From positions 1 to 45,431 of the forward strand of contig JAAYVN010000093.1 of assembly GCA_012517155.1 (NCBI GenBank): DNA of 45,431 nucleotides, written 5' to 3'. The position numbers were made by a program, and so were the translations under genes. Of the stretch, positions 9,349 to 17,731 are shown in pieces. This DNA comes from Ignavibacteriales bacterium. Its GTDB lineage: Bacteria > Bacteroidota > Ignavibacteria > Ignavibacteriales > Ignavibacteriaceae. Position 1 is the stretch's first letter. Each line of letters starts with the position of its first letter. Below the pieces are notes generated by a model. That model was not told where the DNA came from. It made no database searches and worked only from the letters and a program-made list of their open reading frames with translations.

Positions 9349-10391
9349 AGGTGGAGGGGTTAGTTACTATAATTGTTCCGTGTTATAATTCGGAAAAGTT
9401 TATTGCGACAACATTAAAAAGTATTGAGGAACAGACATACAAAAATTGGGAATGTATAATTATTGATGACGGATCGAAGGACGGGAGTTCGAAGATCGTT
9501 AAAGGTTTTGAAGAGAGAGACAAACGGTTTAAATATTTTTTTCAGAAAAATCAGGGAAGTGCAGCAGCAAAAAATGCGGGAATTGAAAAAGCGAAAGGAG
9601 ATTTCATCCAGTTTTTAGATGCTGACGACATAATATTAAGGGATAAATTAAAAATATGCGTGGATAAATTGGAAGAATTACCGGAAGCGGATATTGTTTA
9701 TACGGAATATTGTTTTTATTCACAGGTTAGTTTATCTGAGAACAAGAGAATGGAGGATGATGGTTATTTTTATCAGACATTACCTGTTAAAATTCCATCT
9801 AATGATGCTGTTTTTTCTTTTATTTCTCATTGGAATATAGATTTTATAATCCCTATAAACTCTTACCTATTCCGGAGAAGAGTTTTTGAAGAAATTAAGT
9901 TTGATGACAGGTTTAAGTCATTTGCGGAAGATCTTTACTGTTGGATAATGATTGGGCAGAGGGGATTCAAGTTTGAGTATTTAGGAGAAGTGATGGCTGT
10001 ATACCGACAAACCCAGGAATCATCCACTACAAAGGAAACAGCGATAATTGATTCGAAAATAGCGATGACAGATTACCTGATCAAAGATGAAAGGTTCAGA
10101 AAATATCAGGATGAAATAAGGAAAGTTAACCACTTTTTCAGGCAGCGTTTGGTGATGGGAAAGTTCATGGAGAAAGATTTTAAGAAGGGGATAAGAATAT
10201 TAAGAGAAGAACTGAAATACTCTACTTTTAAGGATATGATAAAAATGGGAGGGTGGTTTTCCCTGATGATTTTTTTCAAGAAGGAAACCGTGGTAAAAAT
10301 GAGGCAATGGATAATAAAAAATACACCCATCAAATGGGGAGGATGGTCTAGTTTTCGATTATGGACACCCCCGTATAAAATAAAGATGTAA
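9345..10391 (+). CDS. Family 2 glycosyltransferase
   Basis: GT-A glycosyltransferase of about 348 residues, with 'VTIIVPCYNSEKFI' at the N-terminus, 'IDDGSKDGSS' and the metal-binding 'QFLDADD'. A candidate acceptor/base region is 'FAEDLYCWIMIGQRG'. I chose ATG 9345 over the GTG at 9339 because an AGGGGAG ribosome site (9333-9339) sits about five nt ahead of it, and it forms an ATGA overlap with the preceding stop. The C-terminus has a hydrophobic patch near 'WFSLMIFF' and a basic tail. It is one of several GTs that probably add successive sugars to one repeat unit. Confidence 0.88.
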   Translation: MKVEGLVTIIVPCYNSEKFIATTLKSIEEQTYKNWECIIIDDGSKDGSSKIVKGFEERDKRFKYFFQKNQGSAAAKNAGIEKAKGDFIQFLDADDIILRDKLKICVDKLEELPEADIVYTEYCFYSQVSLSENKRMEDDGYFYQTLPVKIPSNDAVFSFISHWNIDFIIPINSYLFRRRVFEEIKFDDRFKSFAEDLYCWIMIGQRGFKFEYLGEVMAVYRQTQESSTTKETAIIDSKIAMTDYLIKDERFRKYQDEIRKVNHFFRQRLVMGKFMEKDFKKGIRILREELKYSTFKDMIKMGGWFSLMIFFKKETVVKMRQWIIKNTPIKWGGWSSFRLWTPPYKIKM

Positions 10392-10392
10392 A

Positions 10393-11211
10393 ATGGTATC
10401 GGTAATTATAGTACAATATAATGGCTTAACTCTGACAAAAGAAGCTATAAAGTCTTTTATGCGGTGGCATAAATCATTAAATTATGAAATCATATTAGTT
10501 GATAATGGATCGAAGGATTTTAACAGAAAAGAATTTGTGAATGATTTTCCCGATTTGAAGATATTCGAATTGAAAAAAAACGAGGGTTTTGGTAAAGCTA
10601 ATAATCTTGGAGCAAAATCTGCAAGCGGAGAAATACTTTACTTTCTTAATAATGATACAATAACGAATGAGGAATATCTTTCAAAAGTCGAGGACAGATT
10701 TAACAAAGATCCAGAAGTTGGTATTCTGGGTCCGAGATTATTGAATCCAGATAATACATATCAGTTGTCGCATGGTAAACTCCCAAGTTTTCTGAGAGAG
10801 ATCAGTGATAAATTGGTTTACTTTGTATTTGAAAAAAAGTGGGAACTTCCTGTAAAAATGCTGGTAGCAAGATTTGATAACGAGCAATATACAGGTTGGG
10901 TAACCGGAGCAGCAATGTTTGTTAGGAAAAGTGTTTTTGAAAAGATTGGTGGTTTTGATGAAAATTTCTTTATGTACTTTGAGGATAAGGAGTTATGCAA
11001 GCGAGTCCAGCTTCGCGGGAATAAAATAATTTATTATCCCAAGGTGAGTTTAGTTCACTTGAAGGGAGGCAGTTCAGGAGGTGATAATTCCGGATTCACA
11101 CAAAAAGAGTACAGAAGAAGCCAGATGTACTATTATAAAAATTACAGGAACCATTTGGAAAATGTATTATTAAAAATCTTTCTAAAGATAACAAGAAAGT
11201 ATCCGGATTGA
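10393..11211 (+). CDS. Family 2 glycosyltransferase (rhamnosyltransferase-like)
   Basis: Short GT-A enzyme, 272 residues. It has 'VSVIIVQYNG', 'LVDNGSKD', 'GFGKANNLGAK' and 'YFLNNDT', then 'GWVTGAAMFVRKSVFEKIGGFDE' with 'FMYFEDKELCKR', the classical acceptor loop of rhamnosyltransferase-type GT2 proteins. It starts one base after the upstream stop and ends one base before the next start, so the gene is embedded in a translationally coupled operon. Donor and acceptor are not known. Confidence 0.88.
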   Translation: MVSVIIVQYNGLTLTKEAIKSFMRWHKSLNYEIILVDNGSKDFNRKEFVNDFPDLKIFELKKNEGFGKANNLGAKSASGEILYFLNNDTITNEEYLSKVEDRFNKDPEVGILGPRLLNPDNTYQLSHGKLPSFLREISDKLVYFVFEKKWELPVKMLVARFDNEQYTGWVTGAAMFVRKSVFEKIGGFDENFFMYFEDKELCKRVQLRGNKIIYYPKVSLVHLKGGSSGGDNSGFTQKEYRRSQMYYYKNYRNHLENVLLKIFLKITRKYPD

Positions 11212-11212
11212 A

Positions 11213-12322
11213 ATGATAAACGTAATGTTAATGATAGATGAAGCGGGCCTTGGCGGAGGTCAGAAGCATGTGTTGTGGCTTGCGCAGAAACTTGAAAAGG
11301 AACGTTTCAAAGTTACGGTTGCCTGTGAGGGTAATGGATGGTTAGTGCATGAACTGCACAAAAGTAACATCCGGCATTATGCAATTAATATCTCGAATAG
11401 GCTAAACATAAAAGAACTGTTTAAGATCAGAGGAATAATAAAGCGGGAGAAACCGATGATTTTGCACACACATGGAGGGACAGCTGGTTTTTATGGAAGA
11501 TTGGCTGCAATCTTTTTAAGTAATGTTAAAAAAGTACATACTTATCACGGGATTCATTATCTGAATCATGAAATGAATCTTTCAAAAAGAATATTTAAAT
11601 GGATTGACAAACTCTTTTTAGGGCTAACGGACAGAGTGATTTGTGTTGCGATAAGTGATTTGAATGAGGGGATTAAAGCCGGGGTGGTAAATAAAGGGGG
11701 AGCGGAAGTGATCTATAATGGAATAGAGGTTGATTCATATAAAGATGGGATCAAAAAAGAACAAAAAGGTGAGGAAGTAATAATTGGGAGTATTGGTAGG
11801 CTGCATATTCAGAAAGGTTACAAGTATTTAATTGATGCAGCGGCAATACTGGCAAATAGATTACCAAATATAAAATTCCATATTATTGGTGAAGGAGAAG
11901 AAAGGAATGAGTTGGCAGCAAGGATTCATGAGAGAGGGCTAGATGGAATATTCCTTCTAAAAGGAAGCAGAGAGAATGTGAATGAAGAACTGGCGATGAT
12001 GGATATTTTTGTTTTGCCGTCCCTGTGGGAAGGTCTGCCCATAGTTTTATTAGAAGCCATGGCTGCAAAGAAACCAATTATTGCGACAAGAGTTAATGGT
12101 ACAGTTGAGATTATACAAAACGAAAAGAACGGATTACTTGTAGCGCCAGAAAACACAGAAGAACTAGCAGATGGTATTGAGAGATTGATAAAGAACACAA
12201 AATTAAGGGATAGCGTCGCAGAAGAAGCGTTGAAGAACGTAACCAAAGAATTTTCTATAAAAAAATGTGTCAGTCAGACAGAAAATGTATACAATAGAAT
12301 ATGGGGAAAAATAAAATGTTAA
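11213..12322 (+). CDS. Family 4 glycosyltransferase
   Basis: GT-B enzyme of 369 residues. 'LGGGQKHVLWLAQKL' forms the N-terminal glycine-rich loop, and 'LHTHGGTAGFYGRLAA' the acceptor domain. 'IGSIGRLHIQKGYKYLI' and 'EGLPIVLLEAMAAKKPII' (EX7E) lie in the donor domain. This pattern is typical of exopolysaccharide and O-antigen GT4 enzymes. Its 3' end overlaps the flippase gene by 22 nt, or by 7 nt if the flippase starts at its second ATG. Confidence 0.9.
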   Translation: MINVMLMIDEAGLGGGQKHVLWLAQKLEKERFKVTVACEGNGWLVHELHKSNIRHYAINISNRLNIKELFKIRGIIKREKPMILHTHGGTAGFYGRLAAIFLSNVKKVHTYHGIHYLNHEMNLSKRIFKWIDKLFLGLTDRVICVAISDLNEGIKAGVVNKGGAEVIYNGIEVDSYKDGIKKEQKGEEVIIGSIGRLHIQKGYKYLIDAAAILANRLPNIKFHIIGEGEERNELAARIHERGLDGIFLLKGSRENVNEELAMMDIFVLPSLWEGLPIVLLEAMAAKKPIIATRVNGTVEIIQNEKNGLLVAPENTEELADGIERLIKNTKLRDSVAEEALKNVTKEFSIKKCVSQTENVYNRIWGKIKC

Positions 12323-13857
12323 AGAAATGGCTTCCGACATTTCTGGGACTGAGTGGATTAGCAGTATTGGGGAGGTTGTCGGGTTTTATTCGTGATGCAA
12401 TAATGGCCGCAGAGTTTGGGGTATCCGATGCAACCGATGCTTATTTAACTTCGTATATAGTAATGGATATCCTGATTGCTGCAAATGCGGCTGTATTAGC
12501 GGGGACGCTGTCGTATTTTGGACAAGATAAAGAAAGGGGAATGATTGGCAGGGAAAGTCTTAAAAAATTCTCGGTTAATTTATTTTTAGTAATTGCCATA
12601 GTGATCGCAGCCGTTATAGTCATCACTTATTTGTTTTTAGACAATGTGAATCCGTCGACAGATGGATATCTACATGTTTTTAATAATTCAATTGTTATAC
12701 TTTTCGCAGCAAGTCCTTTCTTAATAGTTTCAGGAGTTTACTCAGCAGTACATCAAATTAATGGGGGAATGGTTTTTCCCGCCAAGTTGAATATTTTTAT
12801 GAATGTTATTGCAATTATTGCGATATTTGTTTTAAAAGAGTCTGCCGGAATAATTGCAATACCAATTGGACTTTTAATTGGGATAATTCTTTTTCATTTT
12901 TACCAGGTATTTCATCCAAATTTAAGGCGCGCATTGGAAAAAGGAAAAAGTAATGTTACAATAGCAGCGACCATATGGGGGGGGATTGTAATAATGATAT
13001 TTCTTAATTCATTCCTAGCGAATGTAGTCGGTTTTATTGAGAGGTATTTCTCGCTAAGTCTAGATAAAGGAACATTTTCATATTATTCATATGCCGCAAG
13101 GTTATTCTTGCTACCACTATCATTTTTGGGATATGCTATTAGTACAAGTTTACTACCATTTCAGGTCAAAGCAAACTCAGAGAAGGACCAAGAGGGCTTT
13201 AATGAAGCGTTATCAAAGGGATTAATTGGGGGAGTACTGGCCGCGGGTTTTTGCTTTTTCATATTCTATGCACTAAGTGATGAAATTGTGAGACTGGTAT
13301 ATCAAAGGGGGGAAATTGGCATCGAAGACGGAAAAAAAATCGGCGTATTGCTATTGATATTATCCGGGGGAGTGTTTCCTTATTTGATAACACCAGTAAT
13401 AGCGAATACATATTACGCGCTGGGTCTGACCAAGTATATGTTGATCAATGGAGTTATTACAATTATTGCACAAACGGGATTGATCATTTTCTTCTCTGAA
13501 TATTTTTCAGACGGGAGAGTACTTGCGATGGCTTCAGCGACAGTGTCCTGGATAAGTTTTGCTAATCTGGTGTTTTTTCTGAATCGGAAAAAGGTTGTGA
13601 AAATCGATAAGAAATTAGTCGAAAAGTTTCTATTGCTTGTTTCAATGGTTGTGGCACTCTCGTTAGTCTTAAAAAGATCAGTGGATGTATTAAAAGGAGG
13701 AATTGAATTTTCCGATTGGGGGAATTTTATTTATGTGGGAAGTATGGGATTCCTGATCGTTATTATTTATTCAACTGCAGTATCAATTGTGTTCCGAAAA
13801 AAACCGAGAGAATTGATAAAGTTGTTCACAGACAAAAAACGTACGCAAAATGATTAA
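12301..13857 (+). CDS. murJ: MurJ/MviN-family lipid-linked oligosaccharide flippase
   Basis: Polytopic inner-membrane protein of 518 residues with about 12-14 hydrophobic helices. It begins with the family signature 'GRLSGFIRDAIMAAEFG...DATDAYLTS', and 'QRGEIG' precedes the late helices, as in MurJ. MurJ proteins flip lipid II, but copies inside glycosyltransferase clusters may act as Wzx-like flippases for a polyprenyl-linked repeat unit; here that is the more natural reading. Two starts are possible, ATG 12301 or ATG 12316, both overlapping the preceding GT4. A run of eight G lies in the gene at about 12967-12974. The 8-nt overlap with the next GT2 indicates a single operon. Confidence 0.85.
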   Translation: MGKNKMLKKWLPTFLGLSGLAVLGRLSGFIRDAIMAAEFGVSDATDAYLTSYIVMDILIAANAAVLAGTLSYFGQDKERGMIGRESLKKFSVNLFLVIAIVIAAVIVITYLFLDNVNPSTDGYLHVFNNSIVILFAASPFLIVSGVYSAVHQINGGMVFPAKLNIFMNVIAIIAIFVLKESAGIIAIPIGLLIGIILFHFYQVFHPNLRRALEKGKSNVTIAATIWGGIVIMIFLNSFLANVVGFIERYFSLSLDKGTFSYYSYAARLFLLPLSFLGYAISTSLLPFQVKANSEKDQEGFNEALSKGLIGGVLAAGFCFFIFYALSDEIVRLVYQRGEIGIEDGKKIGVLLLILSGGVFPYLITPVIANTYYALGLTKYMLINGVITIIAQTGLIIFFSEYFSDGRVLAMASATVSWISFANLVFFLNRKKVVKIDKKLVEKFLLLVSMVVALSLVLKRSVDVLKGGIEFSDWGNFIYVGSMGFLIVIIYSTAVSIVFRKKPRELIKLFTDKKRTQND

Positions 13858-14623
13858 AATATCATCCCTAGTAATAGCAAAGAATGAAGAAGATAACATT
13901 GCGAGATGCATAAGGAGTCAGCTGAATTGTATTGATGAGATATTTGTTTTTTTAGATGATTCATCAAAAGATAAAACAGAAGAAATAGTTAAGGGCTTTC
14001 CAAATGTCAGGTGTGAAAAGATCAAATGGGCGGGGTATGCAGAGACAAAAAACAATGCTCTGGAAAAGCTTACAAATAACTGGGTGTTCTGGATTGATGC
14101 AGATGAAGAAATAATGCCTGAACTATCAGAAGAAATAAATCAGTTTAAGAAGGGGGTAGCTGAAAGTTCGGGATATAGTGTTGCCAGAAGAGCTTACTTT
14201 TTAGGTAAATGGATCAAGCACTGTGGGTGGTATCCCGGGAGAGTGGTTAGATTATTTGACAGAAATGTCGCAAGATTCAACGATAATAAAGTTCATGAAG
14301 GTTTGATAGTGGATGGGAAGAAAGGTGAACTTAAAAATGATTTAAATCATTATACTGATCCAACAGTTAATCACTATTTCAGTAAATTAAACAACTATAC
14401 AACTTTAGCAGCCAGAGAACTATTTGAGAAAGGGAAAAAAGCAGGATTAAGAGATCTATTATTAAGACCATTGTTTATGTTCGTGAAAATGTATATTTTA
14501 AAGAGAGGTTTTTTAGACGGTGTTCATGGATTTATACTCTCACTACTATCATCACACTATGTATTTATAAAATATGCCAAACTCTGGGAGTTACGATTAA
14601 CTAACAAAAAAAGAGAAATATGA
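13850..14623 (+). CDS. Family 2 glycosyltransferase (WaaE/LgtF-like)
   Basis: GT-A enzyme of 257 residues. 'ISSLVIAKNEEDNIARCI' and 'LDDSSKDKTEEI' open the fold, 'FWIDADEE' is the metal site, and 'HCGWYPGRVVRLFDR' with 'NKVHEGL' is the signature of the WaaE/KdtX/LgtF group, which adds beta-linked glucose to lipopolysaccharide inner core in other bacteria. The C-terminal third is hydrophobic and basic, fitting membrane attachment. It ends in an ATGA overlap with NAD kinase. The substrate is inferred only from the family. Confidence 0.88.
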   Translation: MIKISSLVIAKNEEDNIARCIRSQLNCIDEIFVFLDDSSKDKTEEIVKGFPNVRCEKIKWAGYAETKNNALEKLTNNWVFWIDADEEIMPELSEEINQFKKGVAESSGYSVARRAYFLGKWIKHCGWYPGRVVRLFDRNVARFNDNKVHEGLIVDGKKGELKNDLNHYTDPTVNHYFSKLNNYTTLAARELFEKGKKAGLRDLLLRPLFMFVKMYILKRGFLDGVHGFILSLLSSHYVFIKYAKLWELRLTNKKREI

Positions 14624-15501
14624 TATTTGGAATAGTCGGTAATTATAATAAAGAGAACATTTTCGATATAGTATCGTCCTTGGTAGAAAAATTAGAAACA
14701 AGAGATTTAGAGTACTATATCTGCAATTCATTGGAGAGAGCGCCCAAGCCATTCAGGAACAAGAATCTAGCAGATATTAAAACAGTTGCAGAAAAATCTG
14801 ATGTTCTTTTATCGATAGGAGGAGATGGTACAATGCTCTCCACCGCGTTTACAGCGCACCAATATGAAAAACCAGTTGTGGGCATAAACATAGGGAAATT
14901 AGGCTTCCTTGCAGAGGTTGATGTTCAGAAGACTGACCTATTTTTAAGTAATGTATTAAGTGGGAAATACACAATAGAAGAGAGAATGGTACTTTCCGCG
15001 AAATGCGGGATAGTTGAAGAGAATGAGTTTGTTGCATTCAATGATATAGTGGTGGACAAGGGAAATTGGCCTAAGATGATAGAGATTACCATAAAGGTTG
15101 ATGATGAATCTGTAGCGACATATTCTGCCGATGGTATAATAATAGCAACACCAACCGGTTCGACGGGTTATTCATTATCGGTTGGCGGACCGATCGTTAG
15201 TCCAAAGTCCAATGTAATTACTTTGAGTCCTATTTCTCCTCATACATTAACCGTGAGACCTTTAGTTATTCCCAATACACAGAAAATAAGTGTATTTGTT
15301 GAATCAGCAAACACGAAAGTACAAGTTAACTGCGATGGCCAGAGGGTAAGGGAATTCAAATCACCATTAGAGCTCGAAATAATTAAAGATGCCAAACCAT
15401 TAAAAATACTTCACACATCGCTAGCAAGTTACTTCGAAATATTAAGGACCAAGCTGTTGTGGGGACTGGATGTAAGAAAGAATAATAAGGAAAGAGAGTG
15501 A
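14620..15501 (+). CDS. nadK: NAD kinase
   Basis: Cytoplasmic enzyme that phosphorylates NAD to NADP, the only known route to NADP. It has 293 residues, normal for bacterial NadK. The ATP/phosphate-binding 'SIGGDGTML' lies at residues 65-73, followed by the NAD-binding 'NDIVVDKG' and 'TPTGSTGYSLSVGGPIV'. The start overlaps the stop of the upstream glycosyltransferase (ATGA), so this housekeeping gene is coupled to the end of the glycan operon. The thioredoxin-like gene follows three nt after the stop. Confidence 0.95.
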   Translation: MIFGIVGNYNKENIFDIVSSLVEKLETRDLEYYICNSLERAPKPFRNKNLADIKTVAEKSDVLLSIGGDGTMLSTAFTAHQYEKPVVGINIGKLGFLAEVDVQKTDLFLSNVLSGKYTIEERMVLSAKCGIVEENEFVAFNDIVVDKGNWPKMIEITIKVDDESVATYSADGIIIATPTGSTGYSLSVGGPIVSPKSNVITLSPISPHTLTVRPLVIPNTQKISVFVESANTKVQVNCDGQRVREFKSPLELEIIKDAKPLKILHTSLASYFEILRTKLLWGLDVRKNNKERE

Positions 15502-15504
15502 TGT

Positions 15505-16020
15505 ATGAAAATAGTATATTTTTTTTGGATTTTACTGGTTTGTACAATACTGCCACAAAAAGAGTATAAAATAATTACAGATGATAATACTCAAAAACCT
15601 ATGGTTGTAGGGATATGCAAACAAGAAATATTTACGGATTCATCTTTCAGCGGATGGTATAATACAGAATTTAAAAATTATGAACCAAAGCGAGAAATTT
15701 TGAATAAGATCATAAGAGATTATGATGATATTTCAATAAAAATTGTTCTGGGGACCTGGTGCAGCGACAGCAGAAGAGAAGTCCCAAGATTTTTCAGGAT
15801 ATTGAAAGAATCCGGATTTCCTACTGATGATGTAAAGTTGATATTTGTGGACAGGACAAAGAATGCCTTTTTTATCGATATTGAAGATTTGGAAATAAAA
15901 TTAGTACCCACCTTTATCGTATACAGAGACGACCAAGAAATCGGAAGAGTAATAGAAACTCCTTTATTATCCCTTGAGGAGGATTTATTAAATATTCTAA
16001 ACGGACGAGCAGAAGATTAA
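15505..16020 (+). CDS. Thioredoxin-fold protein with single-Cys WCSDS site
   Basis: A 171-residue protein with a hydrophobic N-terminus ('VYFFWILLVCTIL') that may be a signal or anchor, followed by a thioredoxin-like fold. The active-site position reads 'GTWCSDSRREVPRF' (Cys86): the second Cys of the CxxC motif is replaced by Ser, so classical dithiol exchange is not possible. 'KLVPTFIVYRD' contains the conserved cis-Pro. The WCSDS form is common in Bacteroidota from memory, and its role is not established; monothiol exchange or peroxiredoxin-like use are possible. It lies three nt after nadK, and its 3' end almost touches the convergent kamA gene. Confidence 0.82.
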   Translation: MKIVYFFWILLVCTILPQKEYKIITDDNTQKPMVVGICKQEIFTDSSFSGWYNTEFKNYEPKREILNKIIRDYDDISIKIVLGTWCSDSRREVPRFFRILKESGFPTDDVKLIFVDRTKNAFFIDIEDLEIKLVPTFIVYRDDQEIGRVIETPLLSLEEDLLNILNGRAED

Positions 16021-16033
16021 GCTGTAAACTATA

Positions 16034-17227
16034 CTAGATACCAATCTCCTCAAGATCAGGGACAGAAATACGCAGGGGAGTAGAAACACGTCTTGTAGCT
16101 GCTTTTCCGTTTCCTTTAGTTGATTTTGATAAGTGTTTCCTTTTAGCGGAATCGAATTTCATTATCTCTGTCGACAGTTCTTTTTCTTCTTCTACATTTT
16201 TATAGAGGTAGACATTTTTCTTGTAATTCCGGAGGACAATTTTTTCCTCGTCGAACTCCATGACATAATTAGGAAGGATGGGGATTTTGCCACCGCCACC
16301 AGGAGCATCAATTACAAAGTGAGGAACAGCTAGACCGCTAGTCCATCCTCTAAGATGTTCAATTACTTCAATTCCTTTCTGGATTGAGGTTCTAAAGTGA
16401 TTGGCTCCTTTAGTCTCATCAGCCATATAAATGTAATATGGACGAACTCTTATCTTAAGGAGTTTCTGCATTAGTTCCTTAACAACGGCGGGGTCGTCGT
16501 TAATATTTTTCATCAGAACCATCTGATTACCAACAGGGACGCCGTTATTTGCAAGCATTTCGCAAGCTTTGGTGCTCTCAGGGGTTATCTCCCAGGGATG
16601 ATTAAAGTGAGTGTTAACGTAAACAGGATGATATTTTTTAAGCATATCGCAAAGTTTAGGAGTGATTCTTTGCGGAAGAACGCAGGGCATTTTTGTACCA
16701 AGTCTGATTATTTCGATGTGAGGAATAGATCTTAATCGTTTAAGGATCTTTTCCAGCATAACATCAGTGAGCATTAAGGGGTCGCCACCGGAAAGGATTA
16801 CATCGCGGATTTCAGTGTGAGCCTCCAAATATTTGAAAGCAGACTCAAGACCACGCATAGAAATTTTTTCTGAATTTCCCACTTTACGTTTCCGAGTGCA
16901 GAACCTGCAGTAAAGGCCGCATTGGCTTGTAACTAGAAATAGAGCGCGATCAGGATATCTGTGAGTAATATTAGGAACCGGACTCATTGCATCTTCGTAC
17001 AGGGGATCTTCATCTGCATCGAGATCTTGTAACTCTTTAATATCAGGGACGCACTGCATCCAAATAGGATCGCCCGGATACTTAATAAGACTAAGATAAT
17101 AGGGGTTAATCCTAACCTGAAAAAACTCGATCAGTTTTTCCGCAACGCTTCTGTCTATTGAGAATTTATCAACTAACTGGTCAACGGTATGAATACTGTC
17201 GCGAACCATTTGTTGCCAAAGTTCCAT
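16034..17227 (-). CDS. kamA: Lysine 2,3-aminomutase (KamA-type radical SAM, PLP)
   Basis: Radical-SAM/PLP enzyme expected to convert L-lysine into L-beta-lysine; 397 residues. The [4Fe-4S] motif is Cys103-Cys107-Cys110 ('CGLYCRFC'). PLP-binding Lys314 lies in 'DAPGGGGK'. Arg112, Asp270 ('YMAD') and Asp307 ('VIDAPGG') match the Clostridium residues Arg134, Asp293 and Asp330 that hold lysine's carboxylate and epsilon-amine, so lysine is favoured over glutamate. The zinc-binding cysteines of the clostridial enzyme are absent: the C-terminus is a basic tail and the internal cysteine is replaced in 'NINDDP'. It is the last gene of the ATP-grasp/GNAT operon, nine nt after the GNAT gene. EpmB-like action on EF-P is less likely given the Asp residues and context. 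Confidence 0.9.
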   Translation of the reverse strand: MELWQQMVRDSIHTVDQLVDKFSIDRSVAEKLIEFFQVRINPYYLSLIKYPGDPIWMQCVPDIKELQDLDADEDPLYEDAMSPVPNITHRYPDRALFLVTSQCGLYCRFCTRKRKVGNSEKISMRGLESAFKYLEAHTEIRDVILSGGDPLMLTDVMLEKILKRLRSIPHIEIIRLGTKMPCVLPQRITPKLCDMLKKYHPVYVNTHFNHPWEITPESTKACEMLANNGVPVGNQMVLMKNINDDPAVVKELMQKLLKIRVRPYYIYMADETKGANHFRTSIQKGIEVIEHLRGWTSGLAVPHFVIDAPGGGGKIPILPNYVMEFDEEKIVLRNYKKNVYLYKNVEEEKELSTEIMKFDSAKRKHLSKSTKGNGKAATRRVSTPLRISVPDLEEIGI

Positions 17228-17236
17228 TATATCACC

Positions 17237-17731
17237 TTAAGATTTTGTCAATAAATATTTTCCAAAAACAACCAGAGCTTCACCAAGAGAATAGAAGTCA
17301 TCAATTCTTGCGATCTCATTAAAATCATTTCTGATATAGAACAAACGAGTAGCCTCATAAGTTTCTTTAGAGGAAGTTTCGGCAAGAATCCAACGTCCGT
17401 TTCTATCGCGAACAAATTTTTCGCAATGGTCAAGCAATTTTGTACCTATTCCTTTACCAGCGGATTGGGGATGAACAACAATCCAATACAAATCATAGAC
17501 GGCATCGGTTATAGGACGTTTTCCGGTGCAATGATAGCCGAGGATTTTGTTATCTTCTTCAAAAACGAAAATATGATAGTCGTCCTGATCAGGTTTAGTC
17601 AATACAATATCAATTAGTTCGAGAGCTACATCAACATCCTCTTTTTTGAATGTTTTGATTGCCGTCAGCAGAGAGACCAAATGAGCTCTGTCAGATTCTT
17701 TTATTTGTCGTATCATATAAATGTCGTTCAA
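17237..17731 (-). CDS. GNAT-family N-acetyltransferase
   Basis: Single-domain acyl-CoA N-acyltransferase of 164 residues. Motif A, the pyrophosphate loop, is 'VVHPQSAGKGIGTKLLDHCE' (QxxGxG/A), and 'FYIRNDFNEIARIDDFYS' gives the C-terminal strand and helix. It is shorter than, and not obviously similar to, AblB, the acetyltransferase that pairs with KamA in methanogens to make N-epsilon-acetyl-beta-lysine. It starts inside the upstream ATP-grasp gene, overlapping by 41 nt from ATG 17731 or 26 nt from ATG 17716, and is followed nine nt later by kamA. By context its substrate is an amine on lysine, beta-lysine or their ligation product. Confidence 0.85.
   Translation of the reverse strand: MNDIYMIRQIKESDRAHLVSLLTAIKTFKKEDVDVALELIDIVLTKPDQDDYHIFVFEEDNKILGYHCTGKRPITDAVYDLYWIVVHPQSAGKGIGTKLLDHCEKFVRDRNGRWILAETSSKETYEATRLFYIRNDFNEIARIDDFYSLGEALVVFGKYLLTKS

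Noticed and set aside
8326-14623. Horizontally transferred genomic island
   Set aside because: Glycan clusters often move, but no integrase, tRNA junction, direct repeats or transposase was seen at the edges.
16021-16033. Terminator between thioredoxin-like gene and kamA
   Set aside because: The 13-nt gap has no hairpin; the convergent ends simply abut, as also at 23882-23891.
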